Numbered from the stretch's first letter, positions 1 through 6,896 are shown. The stretch is DNA of 7,578 nt from Planctomycetota bacterium (GCA_020346805.1 CP070790.1:2463113-2470690); one strand, 5' to 3'. Translations and numbers: made by a program. The notes: generated by a model not told the origin, from the letters alone.

Positions 1-364
1 CGAGGACGAACAGGATTGTATCGATCTGATACGCCAGACCCTGGACGACATCCCCTGTGAACTGCTGACCGCAATGGACGGTGAGGAAACCTTGCAGGTG
101 GCCCGCGCACAGAAACCGCAACTGATTATCCTCGACGTGCACATGCCCAAGAAAGACGGATTCACCGTCTTCAATGAACTGCAGAATGACAAGGAACTGG
201 CCGGTATTCCGGTGGTTATGCTGACCGCTATCGCCGAGCGGACCGGCGTAAAATTCGACGCTGACGATATGGGCCAGTTTATGGGCAGCGAGCCGGACGC
301 CTATATCGATAAACCCATCGAGCCCATACTGCTCAAACAGGTGGTCAACAAGTTGATTAAATAG
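1..364 (+). CDS. CheY-like response regulator receiver protein (5' end outside window)
   Basis: Single-domain phosphoacceptor of a two-component system. The reading frame is open from base 2, so the start codon lies left of the window; the ATG at 74 falls inside the domain and is not the start. In the 120 visible residues the acidic pocket is at the very edge (Glu-Asp-Glu, residues 1-3). The phosphorylated Asp is residue 45 in LIILDVHMP (GAC at 134-136), the switch Thr is residue 75 in VVMLTA, and the conserved Lys is residue 104 in IDKPIEP. The protein ends about 16 residues after that Lys, so no DNA-binding or enzymatic output domain follows the receiver. The Thr-to-Lys distance is 29 residues, against 22 in E. 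coli CheY; the extra residues form a loop containing GVKFDADDMGQFMGSEPDAY. What lies N-terminal is unknown. The partner histidine kinase is not visible. The receiver assignment is very secure; its role is not known. Confidence 0.95.
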   Translation, partial: EDEQDCIDLIRQTLDDIPCELLTAMDGEETLQVARAQKPQLIILDVHMPKKDGFTVFNELQNDKELAGIPVVMLTAIAERTGVKFDADDMGQFMGSEPDAYIDKPIEPILLKQVVNKLIK

Positions 365-372
365 TACGAAAC

Positions 373-391
373 CGGCGGGCAAGCGCCGCCG
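373..391. terminator. GC-rich hairpin between convergent genes, possible bidirectional terminator
   Basis: CGGCGG (373-378) and CCGCCG (386-391) form a perfect 6-bp stem around a 7-base loop. It sits 8 bases after the response-regulator stop and about 65 bases beyond the pfk stop on the other strand. On the + strand it is followed by GTTACTTATA and on the minus strand by GGTTTCG, so neither side has a clean T-run. Its position between two converging genes supports a terminator role, but the poor T-tracts keep this tentative. Confidence 0.4.
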
Positions 392-456
392 TTACTTATA
401 CCGCGAATCATTACGACTCGACCGTGTGTGAGTAGGTTAAGCTGCGTCTGAGTGTA

Positions 457-1575
457 TCAATGCTTCGCCGGTTTGTCACCGAAGGTCGCTCCCGTGCCTC
501 TGGCGGCGGCAATCAAAGGATGATCGAGGGGAACCAAACGCTGTTGACCGGCGACCGATTCGATGGGCACGCTGGTAATTTGACCCTGCTGCATCACTAC
601 CATTTCATTAAACTTACCGGCCAATAACAACTCCAACGCCTTGTGACCGAACATGGTTGCCAGAACGCGATCGGCCGGCACCGGGGTGCCACCTCGCTGA
701 ACGTGACCCAAGATCGTCGCCCGGCATTCCAGCCCGGTGGCCTCGGCAATCTGCCTACTAAGCACCTCACTTACCCCGCCAAGGCGAACCGGATCAGGGC
801 TATCCTGAATCACACGATCGATCACCTGCTTTCCACCTTCGGGCCTGGCCCCTTCCGACACTGCAATGATGGTGAAAGCCTTGCCGTGCCGACTTCTATA
901 CAGGCAATGCTCGCAAATAACCTCGAGTTGGTAAGGTATTTCCGGTATGAGAATCACGTCGGCCCCGCTGGCCACCGCACTGTGCAAAGTCAGCCAACCG
1001 GCGTTTCGCCCCATCATCTCCACCAGCATCACCCGATGGTGGCTGGAGGCAGTGGTATGAATTTTATCCAGGGCCTCGGTGGCGGTATTCACCGCCGTCT
1101 GAAAACCGAAGGTGACTTCGGTATGCAACAGATCGTTATCGATGGTCTTGGGTACTCCAACGCAGCGTACACCCCTTTTAGTCAGCCCGGCGGCGCCGGT
1201 CATGGTCCCATCCCCGCCGATGCACACCAGGACATCAAGCTTGCAGGATTCGATATGCTCGATGACCCGATTGGTAACGTCCTCGAAGACAGGCTTGCCG
1301 TCGGCATCCTTGCCCACCGCATAGCGGGCGGGATCGGCCTTGTTACTGGTTCCCAGAATAGTACCGCCGCGAGTAAGTATATTGGATACATCGTCGGTGC
1401 TTAGAGGGTGTATACGATTACGGATCAAGCCCAAAAATCCGTCCTCGATACCCCATACCTCAAGCCCGTATTGGAAGACGGCGGTCTTGGTAACCGCCCG
1501 GATGACGGCATTAAGACCGGGACAATCACCCCCACCGGTCATCACGCCAATTCGACTAATTGTCTTGCCGCTCAT
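457..1575 (-). CDS. pfkA: 6-phosphofructokinase, group with Gly/Lys mixed signature
   Basis: Phosphorylates fructose 6-phosphate to fructose 1,6-bisphosphate in glycolysis, in the cytoplasm. The 372 residues carry the family motifs in order: nucleotide loop GGGDCPGLN (14-22), GGDGT (120-124), PKTIDND (142-148) with catalytic Asp146, MGR (188-190), PEIPY (211-215), SEGA (240-243), and HVQRGGTP (291-298), which binds substrate. The length suits the PfkA family (E. coli about 320) with a modest extension. Residue 123 is Gly (E. coli Gly104, typical of ATP users). Residue 143 is Lys (E. coli Gly124; Lys is typical of PPi users and of some actinobacterial ATP enzymes). ATP is therefore the likelier donor, but this is inference. 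The ATG at 1575 is chosen because the family N-terminus begins just after it and GAGAA lies upstream. The frame extends to a TTG at 1644, but those residues resemble nothing in the family and cross a 9-bp inverted repeat. It is the last gene of the minus-strand block. Confidence 0.95.
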   Translation of the reverse strand: MSGKTISRIGVMTGGGDCPGLNAVIRAVTKTAVFQYGLEVWGIEDGFLGLIRNRIHPLSTDDVSNILTRGGTILGTSNKADPARYAVGKDADGKPVFEDVTNRVIEHIESCKLDVLVCIGGDGTMTGAAGLTKRGVRCVGVPKTIDNDLLHTEVTFGFQTAVNTATEALDKIHTTASSHHRVMLVEMMGRNAGWLTLHSAVASGADVILIPEIPYQLEVICEHCLYRSRHGKAFTIIAVSEGARPEGGKQVIDRVIQDSPDPVRLGGVSEVLSRQIAEATGLECRATILGHVQRGGTPVPADRVLATMFGHKALELLLAGKFNEMVVMQQGQITSVPIESVAGQQRLVPLDHPLIAAARGTGATFGDKPAKH

Positions 1576-1621
1576 AATCCGTATTCTCGTATCGCAAGGT
1601 AATTGTATTATGCAGCCGGTC

Positions 1622-1652
1622 AACGATGATAAACACGCGCCCAATCATCGTT
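1622..1652. repeat. Perfect 9-bp inverted repeat upstream of pfk
   Basis: AACGATGAT (1622-1630) and ATCATCGTT (1644-1652) are exact reverse complements separated by 13 bases, so the half-site centres are 22 bp apart, about two helical turns. The repeat lies in the 106-base gap between the acetyltransferase stop and the pfk start. On the minus strand it is followed by TGCATAATACAAT, whose TACAAT (1607-1602) could be a -10 box without a recognisable -35. It could be an operator for pfk. No T-run follows it, so it makes a poor intrinsic terminator. Confidence 0.45.
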
Positions 1653-1681
1653 AATAACTTGGATATTTTACAATATGAAGA

Positions 1682-2140
1682 TTAATGCCGCAGGTCGCTG
1701 ACATCAAGCTCCAAAATCAACAGGTTGTCGCCGGTGTCGCTGTCGTACCGAACACCCACAACGTTGTAACCCTGCTTGATAGCCAGGTGCAGCATGGGGC
1801 GCTGTCGATTGAAGCATTCAAACCGAACCAGCTTGTATCCGCTTTCTGCCGCTAAAGCAACCAGGGCACCCATCAGTTGAGAAGCGATACCAGCACGTCG
1901 ATAATCGGGCACCACACCGATCAGCCAACAATAAAAAGTACTGGGCTTCAGTTCATAACCAAGGGCAAAACCAACGGGTTGCCGCTCGACCCGGGCCAGC
2001 AGAATCAACGGATTGACCTTGCCGGCCAACCTGCGCTCAAGGAAGGCCTGATCGCGCGGGGGACGAAATACCTCGTTGAACAAATCAACAACGCCTGGTA
2101 ACTCATCAAGCCCAATAACAACGATATCCGCATCGGCCAT
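1682..2140 (-). CDS. GNAT-family N-acetyltransferase
   Basis: Predicted acetyl-CoA-dependent acetyltransferase of 152 residues, a usual length for a single GNAT domain. The core is visible: strand IVVIGL and helix LPGVVDLFNEVF (6-25), strands LILLARVERQPVGFALGYEL (45-64), then the acetyl-CoA loop after strand 4, WLIGVVPDYRRAGIA (72-86). That loop carries the R-x-x-G-x-A pyrophosphate-binding motif at Arg81, Gly84 and Ala86. Residues 115-130 (RPMLHLAIKQGYNVVG) match the late GNAT helix-strand with the KxGY pattern. The substrate cannot be told from the sequence. The ATG at 2140 is preferred because GAGG (2153-2150) sits nine bases upstream. An in-frame ATG at 2155 would add five residues but has no good ribosome site. 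It starts 50 bases after ftsH with no clear terminator or promoter between, so it probably belongs to the ftsH transcript. Confidence 0.88.
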   Translation of the reverse strand: MADADIVVIGLDELPGVVDLFNEVFRPPRDQAFLERRLAGKVNPLILLARVERQPVGFALGYELKPSTFYCWLIGVVPDYRRAGIASQLMGALVALAAESGYKLVRFECFNRQRPMLHLAIKQGYNVVGVRYDSDTGDNLLILELDVSDLRH

Positions 2141-2190
2141 TATTACGGACCTCATCTTGCGGGGACTTCTTTACACTGCCTTTATAAAAC

Positions 2191-4227
2191 TTATCCGGGT
2201 TGAGGTAACGGTCCCGATCCCAAGTCAGGTTCGGGTGGCGCCACCGGCTGCGAAGAAGGCTTTACGGATTGGGCGGCCCGGTCCGCTTGATCGGCATCCA
2301 ATATATCGCTGACCGTCGGACGCTCCAGAGACTCGCCACGAATCAAGGCATGAACCTCCGAGGCATCCAAGGTCTCATACTTCAGCAAGGCCTGGGTAAT
2401 TGCTTCCAGCTTTTCCCGATTCTCTTCAATCATCTTTCGCGTATCGGCGTAGGCCTCATCGATGATCCGGTGAACCTCTTCGTCGATGACTTGGGCGGTG
2501 GTTTGCGAATATTCCTGTCCGCCGGGCAAATCCACAAAAATACTCGATCGGTGTGGATCATCACCATAATAAACAAAACCCAAACGATCGCTCATGCCCC
2601 ATTCGGTCACCATCTTGCGTGCCATATCCGTAGCCTGCCGAATATCCGCTGACGCCCCGGTATTAACGTCACCACAGCATAACTCCTCGGAAATACGACC
2701 GGCACAGAGTATGCGCAATTGTGCGTGTATCCATTTTTCGTTGTAGTTGGTGCGATCCTTCTCCGGCAACGAGAATGAGGCACCGCCATAAGGTCCGCGC
2801 GGAATAATACTAACTTTGTGTAACGGATCGGCATCGGGCAGCAAACATTGAATCAAGGAATGGCCGGCTTCATGACAGGCGGTGGCGGTTCGTTCCTTGT
2901 CATCAATCTCGCGACTCTTCTTCGCCCGACCCCAGCGAACTTTGTCACGCGCCTCTTCCAGATCGTCCATCTCCACATTATCTTTGTTGCCCATGGTCGC
3001 CAACAAAGCCGACTCGTTGATAATCGCCGCCAAATCCGCTCCGCTGAACATTGGGGTACCGCGGGCCAAGCGCTGAAAATCAACGTCCGGACCCAGTTTG
3101 ATCTTCTTGGCGTGGACGCGAAGAATCTCCAGTCGCCCCGCCACATCGGGCAAGGGAACATACACCTGACGATCAAATCGCCCGGGACGAACCAGGGCCG
3201 GATCCAACACGTCCGCTCGGTTGGTGGCCGCAATCACAATAACCTGGTCCGAGGTTTCGAAACCATCCATCTCCACCAGGATCGCGTTCAGGGTCAGTTC
3301 ACGTTCATCGTGTCCACCCCCGGTGTATGAGGTACCCCGGCGTCGGCCGACGGCATCGATCTCATCCAGGAAAATAATACAAGGCGAGTTTTCCTTGGCC
3401 TGCTTAAACAAATCGCGAACCCGCGACGCCCCTACGCCGACAAACATTTCCACAAAATCGCTGCCCGAAATACTGAAGAAGGGCACCTCCGCTTCACCAG
3501 CGATGGCTTTAGCCAACAAGGTTTTGCCGCAACCGGGATCACCCACCAAAAGAACGCCGCGCGGTATCCGCCCGCCTAATTTCTGGAAACGTTTTGGATT
3601 CTTGAGAAACTCTATAATTTCGGCCACTTCCTCTTTGGCCTCATCGATACCCGCCACATCGTTAAAAGTAACGTTGGTATGCTCCTTGGAGGTAACCCGA
3701 TGCTTGGATCGGCCGAAACTGCCCAACATTCCCCCCGGCCCGCCACCGAAACCGCGGAGCTGACGAAACAGGAAAAACCAAATAAAAGCAAAGACCAAAA
3801 TCCACGGCACAATAGTGATCAGTACCTGATAAAAGTAGCCGCTGTTGCTATCGTAGTCGACTTGCGCTTCCGGGCACTTTTCCCGCACATACTCGACGAA
3901 CTTACGGTCATGGGATAGCGCCGGTGGCATATCGACCTCGAACTTAGTTGTCTCCTCCTTTCCCTTAACATGCTCTAACTCTCCGAATACACTCCCATCA
4001 GTGCGGATGGTCATATTTTTGATATTCTTTTCCTCCAAATTGCGGTAAAACTCATCCATGGACAGCTCGTTTCTCTTGTCCCTGTTGTTCATCACCATGG
4101 TGACCAACATCAGCGAAAAGAGAATGAAAACCACCCAGCCAAACACCCCGCGGGACATGCCCATGGGAGGTCTGCCCGACCGATTCGGTCCCTGGCGCTC
4201 ATTATTATCCGGAGGTTTGTCAGACAT
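2191..4227 (-). CDS. ftsH: ATP-dependent zinc metalloprotease FtsH
   Basis: Membrane-anchored hexameric AAA+ protease that extracts and degrades misfolded membrane proteins and short-lived regulators. The 678 residues read in family order. A hydrophilic N-tail (1-27, longer than in E. coli) is followed by TM helix 1 (about 28-47), a periplasmic domain, TM helix 2 (about 134-154) and a glycine-rich linker. The AAA module (about 185-440) has Walker A GDPGCGKT (229-236), pore motif MFVG (260-263), Walker B IIFLDEID (284-291) and the second region of homology with arginine fingers Arg350 and Arg353. The M41 peptidase has HEAGH (452-456) and the third zinc ligand Asp528 in TGASAD. A proline-rich tail ends the protein. 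All catalytic residues are present. The Walker A has Asp and Cys where GPPGTGKT is usual. The ATG at 4227 is supported by AGGGA eight bases upstream. It follows lptE by 133 bases that contain two promoter-like boxes. Confidence 0.98.
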   Translation of the reverse strand: MSDKPPDNNERQGPNRSGRPPMGMSRGVFGWVVFILFSLMLVTMVMNNRDKRNELSMDEFYRNLEEKNIKNMTIRTDGSVFGELEHVKGKEETTKFEVDMPPALSHDRKFVEYVREKCPEAQVDYDSNSGYFYQVLITIVPWILVFAFIWFFLFRQLRGFGGGPGGMLGSFGRSKHRVTSKEHTNVTFNDVAGIDEAKEEVAEIIEFLKNPKRFQKLGGRIPRGVLLVGDPGCGKTLLAKAIAGEAEVPFFSISGSDFVEMFVGVGASRVRDLFKQAKENSPCIIFLDEIDAVGRRRGTSYTGGGHDERELTLNAILVEMDGFETSDQVIVIAATNRADVLDPALVRPGRFDRQVYVPLPDVAGRLEILRVHAKKIKLGPDVDFQRLARGTPMFSGADLAAIINESALLATMGNKDNVEMDDLEEARDKVRWGRAKKSREIDDKERTATACHEAGHSLIQCLLPDADPLHKVSIIPRGPYGGASFSLPEKDRTNYNEKWIHAQLRILCAGRISEELCCGDVNTGASADIRQATDMARKMVTEWGMSDRLGFVYYGDDPHRSSIFVDLPGGQEYSQTTAQVIDEEVHRIIDEAYADTRKMIEENREKLEAITQALLKYETLDASEVHALIRGESLERPTVSDILDADQADRAAQSVKPSSQPVAPPEPDLGSGPLPQPG

Positions 4228-4249
4228 CAGTTTATTCCCTGGTCGGTTA

Positions 4250-4258
4250 ATTATACCA
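4250..4258 (-). promoter_or_regulatory. Extended -10 promoter immediately upstream of ftsH
   Basis: The minus strand reads TGGTATAAT, a perfect TGnTATAAT extended -10 (TATAAT at 4255-4250). No convincing -35 lies 16-18 bases upstream, which is common for extended -10 promoters. Transcription would start near 4243 and leave a leader of about 16 bases that includes the AGGGA ribosome site (4241-4237). Confidence 0.5.
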
Positions 4259-4348
4259 ACCCACCACTTGTTCGTACCCCCTCTGCCTATTTTACTGTTT
4301 ACGTCCGAGAAATGCCCGCCGCTTTGATGTAAAAACCGCTAACATTTC

Positions 4349-4377
4349 ATTATAGGGGCTTTACCAGCCGGTTTCCA
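4349..4377 (-). promoter_or_regulatory. Distal ftsH promoter candidate
   Basis: TGGAAA (4377-4372, four of six matches to TTGACA) is followed after 17 bases by a perfect TATAAT (4354-4349). The -35 lies inside the last codons of lptE. It would give ftsH a leader of about 115 bases. The bases CCCCTATAAT also partly resemble a heat-shock -10 (CCCCAT-type), but the match is too weak to claim one. Confidence 0.4.
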
Positions 4378-4891
4378 TGCTATTTACCACCTTGCGGGCC
4401 AGCTTGTTCACCGCATCCTCGCGGGCGTCAAAGGTGGTTTCGCCCACCGGACGAACATATTGAATGGTGGTTACCAGTCGCGGTTGATCGACCAACAATT
4501 TCCCCGTTCGCACATCCTGCCAGCGATAACGAATGGCCAGGGTGGCGGCCGTCTCACGCGGCAGAGTGGTAATAAAGCTACGTCCGATGGTAGCCTCCCG
4601 CCACTCGAGAACCTCACCCGACAAAACAGTATCGGCTTTTTCGCGCCGGGCGTTCTTGTAAGGGGTAGCACGATCGATCTGCTTGCGCAGGGCCTCGGTC
4701 AATTGAAACTCGATACCCCGACGAAATTCCTTCGATTGAAACATCTCCACGTAAACCGTATTTACCGTCTTGCGATGCAGCGACTGCGTCGAATAACCGC
4801 AACCCGCTGCCAAGCCCAAGAGCCAGACAACCATCATCCAGCGCATAGTCTCGACACGTCCGCATCGGCCTGATAAGCCAAAGTATTTCAT
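4361..4891 (-). CDS. lptE: LptE-like outer-membrane lipoprotein (LPS assembly)
   Basis: Probable partner of LptD in delivering lipopolysaccharide to the outer-membrane surface. The 176 residues start with a signal peptide (1-30): basic residues Arg9, Arg12 and Arg17, then hydrophobic WMMVVWLLGLAAG, ending in lipobox AAGC with the lipidated Cys31. The mature protein opens with CGYS, the characteristic start of LptE proteins. It continues with the TVYVEMFQSKEFRRGIEFQL strand-helix pattern, later strands (SGEVLEWREATIG, AATLAIRYRWQDVRTGKLL) and a C-terminal helix with DAREDAVNKLARKVVNSM, as in LptE. The length is near E. coli LptE (193). The ATG at 4891 is chosen because AGGAGG lies six bases upstream; an in-frame ATG at 4846 would also leave a short signal peptide but has a poor ribosome site. 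The start overlaps the stop of the BamD-like gene (TGATG). LptE sequences diverge strongly, so the assignment rests on CGY, size, fold pattern and context. Confidence 0.85.
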   Translation of the reverse strand: MKYFGLSGRCGRVETMRWMMVVWLLGLAAGCGYSTQSLHRKTVNTVYVEMFQSKEFRRGIEFQLTEALRKQIDRATPYKNARREKADTVLSGEVLEWREATIGRSFITTLPRETAATLAIRYRWQDVRTGKLLVDQPRLVTTIQYVRPVGETTFDAREDAVNKLARKVVNSMETGW

Positions 4892-5979
4892 CACTCGCCT
4901 CCTTGAGTCGGAGACTCTTCATTTACCCCATCGATCTGCTCTACATCAACCGGAGGCAGGACGGCATCCAAAATGATAAGTCGGCCCTGGGCCTGGGCCG
5001 CCGCCGGGGTATCGGGCCAGTTAGTTACCGCGGCCCGATAGTAAAACGCCGCCGCACCTTGATGACCAGTCTTGTCGTAAAACCTGGCAATATGGTAAGT
5101 CTTGTCCGCGCGAGTAGCAGCAATCTGATCCTGGATCACCGGTACATCCAATTGCTGGGCCAATCCGGGATATAACTTGGTAAACTGCGAAAACCGTTCC
5201 TGTGCCTCAATCAAACCGGCGTCATCGAAATGCACGCCGGGGAAACTGGCCAAAGCAGCACGGGCACTCTGTAACAAGGCCTTGGGATGATATCGGCTTC
5301 GCGGGAAGTCACGGGCGAACTGAGCATAGGCGTCTTCGGCCAACTCAAACTCCCCGCTGGCATAGTAATACTCCGCCTTGGCCAACTGGGCCAGTTCCGC
5401 ATAAGGCGTATCCGCATAATTGATGGACAGATCATCCATAATCTCCAATCCACCGTCGTAGTTGCGCAACCTTAAGACCCCGCCCCAGATCTTGCGGCGT
5501 TTGCCGGCCAGGTACTGCTCGGCTATTCGAAACTCTGCGGACAAGGCCCGCTCCGCATAATCCGATCCCGGAAACTCATCCAACAACTGCTGATAATCCT
5601 TATGGGCAGCGGCATAGTCGCCCGATTCCAGATAAGCCGTTCCCCTCACGTAAAGGGCCTCGGCATAACGCGGTGAAGTCGGGTACTGTTTCATCCACTT
5701 CTTTACCGCCTTGCGCGCCTTTTTGTATTGGCCGCGGGCCAGCATCTGCCGGGCGATATCCAGGTCGCCGTCTTCCGTGCCCGGAATCGGGGTGGGGGCC
5801 CGCACCCACGTTTGAGTTTCCTCGTCGAAGGTCAGCCGTTCGGCCCGTTCCTTTGGCGGCATGGGCGTCGCGCCGTTCAACGACCGCGGCAGCAGGGCCA
5901 GAATCAGCGAAGCAGCAGCAATAATAATCAACCAGAATAAGCCGAGCCGTAATATGCCAAAACACGATCTAAGCGTCAT
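4891..5979 (-). CDS. BamD-like tetratricopeptide protein with N-terminal membrane segment
   Basis: TPR protein of 362 residues, likely in the outer-membrane assembly (BamD/YfiO) group. A basic N-terminus is followed by a hydrophobic stretch (about 12-31, LGLFWLIIIAAASLILALLP). It is either an uncleaved anchor or a signal peptide cut near SLNGA (33-37). TPR-like helix pairs follow: RQMLARGQYKKARKAVKKWM (77-96), ALYVRGTAYLESGDYAAAHK (108-127) ending in LLDEFPGS, and YYYASGEFELAEDAYAQF ending in FPRSRYHPKAL. The last two carry the BamD-style F/YP-x-S between repeats. A further repeat, ADKTYHIARFYDKTGHQGAA, lies near the C-terminus. BamD is normally a lipoprotein, but no lipobox Cys is present: the only N-terminal Cys is residue 6, before the hydrophobic part. 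The ATG at 5979 is chosen because the TTG at 6048 that would extend the frame lies in the -35 of a good promoter. It overlaps lptE by one base, which supports an envelope-assembly role. Confidence 0.8.
   Translation of the reverse strand: MTLRSCFGILRLGLFWLIIIAAASLILALLPRSLNGATPMPPKERAERLTFDEETQTWVRAPTPIPGTEDGDLDIARQMLARGQYKKARKAVKKWMKQYPTSPRYAEALYVRGTAYLESGDYAAAHKDYQQLLDEFPGSDYAERALSAEFRIAEQYLAGKRRKIWGGVLRLRNYDGGLEIMDDLSINYADTPYAELAQLAKAEYYYASGEFELAEDAYAQFARDFPRSRYHPKALLQSARAALASFPGVHFDDAGLIEAQERFSQFTKLYPGLAQQLDVPVIQDQIAATRADKTYHIARFYDKTGHQGAAAFYYRAAVTNWPDTPAAAQAQGRLIILDAVLPPVDVEQIDGVNEESPTQGGE
4898..4903 (-). promoter_or_regulatory. Perfect Shine-Dalgarno AGGAGG for lptE inside the preceding gene
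   Basis: The minus strand reads AGGAGG, then the six bases CGAGTG, then ATG at 4891. The site lies within the last codons of the BamD-like gene, whose TGA shares its final A with the ATG. It fixes the lptE start at 4891 and implies translational coupling. A GTG three bases earlier (4894) is in frame but too close to the site. Confidence 0.8.
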
Positions 5980-6019
5980 ATCAATACGTTCCCAAGACTC
6001 CAATATTCGCGCCGGGCCA

Positions 6020-6048
6020 ATTATATGCGTGGCCAACTGCCCTCGCAA
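6020..6048 (-). promoter_or_regulatory. Promoter of the BamD-like/lptE operon
   Basis: TTGCGA (6048-6043) is followed after exactly 17 bases by a perfect TATAAT (6025-6020). Transcription would start near 6013, about 34 bases before the ATG at 5979. GGGAA lies about ten bases before that ATG. This is the best sigma70-type promoter in the window and separates this pair from the upstream membrane-protein gene. Confidence 0.6.
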
Positions 6049-6089
6049 ACATGGTCGATAAGCTACGTATCTTACTATCCTGCAGGGGG

Positions 6090-6725
6090 TTATTGTTCAT
6101 TTTCATCAACTTGATCGTCTGACTTAGGTGATTCGGCAAGACCGATGAACTGGGTAATGGTGGTAAAGCCGACCATCACTAGCGACAAAACAACCCGGAT
6201 TATCCACATTACCCCACGTTGATGAAGTTGGTATGTTGCGGTGTCCTGGCCGAAGATTCGCGGGCACTTTAGGGTTCCGTCCGTGGCCGCCCAGCGCAAA
6301 TAGCCGACGAACCCACCGGGGGAATAATCTTCCTTTAGCTGTTTCAATACATGCCGGTGAGTTTCATGCCTGATCCGCTCCAGGTCCGTCTTGACAAACG
6401 AGCGGGAGGGAAATGAATCACGTACCGCCTTGGCGGCATCGGTGGGGAAGTTGCGGTACTCGGTTACCAGGGCGACGGCCCAAACCACGAGCGATGCCAT
6501 ACATCCAACGGCGATCAGTTTGGACCTGGGGGCCGGACGGGCGGCCCGTCCGAAACGAAACATGATGGCTCCGATCAGCAGGCCGAACAACAAAAAGAAG
6601 AACAGGCCCAAAAACATGGGCAATACCGCCAGCGTCGCCAGCAGCCAACCGGCCGGCAGAGCCAATGCACAACCTACGATTAGCGATAGCCAGATTCTAT
6701 TCGGTGCCGGCGGCGTTTCGGTCAT
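6090..6725 (-). CDS. Hypothetical four-helix membrane protein
   Basis: I do not recognise the family. The 211 residues contain four predicted membrane helices: about 11-34, 37-57, 69-88 and 172-194. Helices 1 and 2 are almost continuous, with only a short Pro-containing turn between. The segment after helix 2 is strongly basic (RFGRAARPAPRSK, 57-69), which by the positive-inside rule places it in the cytoplasm. The 83-residue section between helices 3 and 4 (89-171) would then lie outside the inner membrane. That section is hydrophilic and begins with charged and aromatic residues (TEYRNFPTDAAKAVRDSF). It includes a probable amphipathic helix (LERIRHETHRHVLKQLKEDY) and a G-F-x-G-Y-L-R-W motif followed by TDGTLKCPRIFG. 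The C-terminus is acidic (SDDQVDENEQ). ATG at 6725 has GGGAG nine bases upstream. It ends 110 bases before the BamD-like gene, which has its own promoter. No function is proposed. Confidence 0.75.
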   Translation of the reverse strand: MTETPPAPNRIWLSLIVGCALALPAGWLLATLAVLPMFLGLFFFLLFGLLIGAIMFRFGRAARPAPRSKLIAVGCMASLVVWAVALVTEYRNFPTDAAKAVRDSFPSRSFVKTDLERIRHETHRHVLKQLKEDYSPGGFVGYLRWAATDGTLKCPRIFGQDTATYQLHQRGVMWIIRVVLSLVMVGFTTITQFIGLAESPKSDDQVDENEQ

Positions 6726-6758
6726 CGAAAGAAGCTCCCATGCCCTGAACTGACGCAG

Positions 6759-6786
6759 ATAATCGAAAACACAACCTTTAGGGCAA
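6759..6786 (-). promoter_or_regulatory. Weak promoter candidate for the membrane-protein gene
   Basis: TTGCCC (6786-6781) and GATTAT (6764-6759) are separated by 16 bases, each matching four of six consensus bases. It lies about 35 bases upstream of the ATG at 6725. Only a suggestion. Confidence 0.25.
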
Positions 6787-6896
6787 GATTGTGATCCGCT
6801 TGCTTACGCGTGCAGCTAATCAACCGAGTCCGCATACTCTCGCGCACGGTTAGTTTTGGTAGTCTAAGAGACTGTACTGAGGTTGCAAGCTTTGAT

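Noticed and set aside
643..1404. 253-codon open frame on the + strand opposite pfk
   Set aside because: It lies entirely antisense to a clear phosphofructokinase, its translation shows no domain, and it is explained by codon bias on the real strand.
1576..1644. N-terminal extension of pfk to a TTG start at 1644
   Set aside because: The 23 added residues match nothing in the PFK family, the start is TTG with no ribosome site, and it lies within the arms of an inverted repeat and a possible promoter.
2848..3330. 160-codon + strand frame within ftsH, and several similar frames at 3221-3763 and 2269-2652
   Set aside because: All are antisense to highly conserved FtsH motifs and have no recognisable features.
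5980..6048. N-terminal extension of the BamD-like protein to a TTG at 6048
   Set aside because: The TTG is part of the TTGCGA -35 of a well-spaced promoter; the ATG at 5979 puts the membrane segment near the N-terminus as expected.
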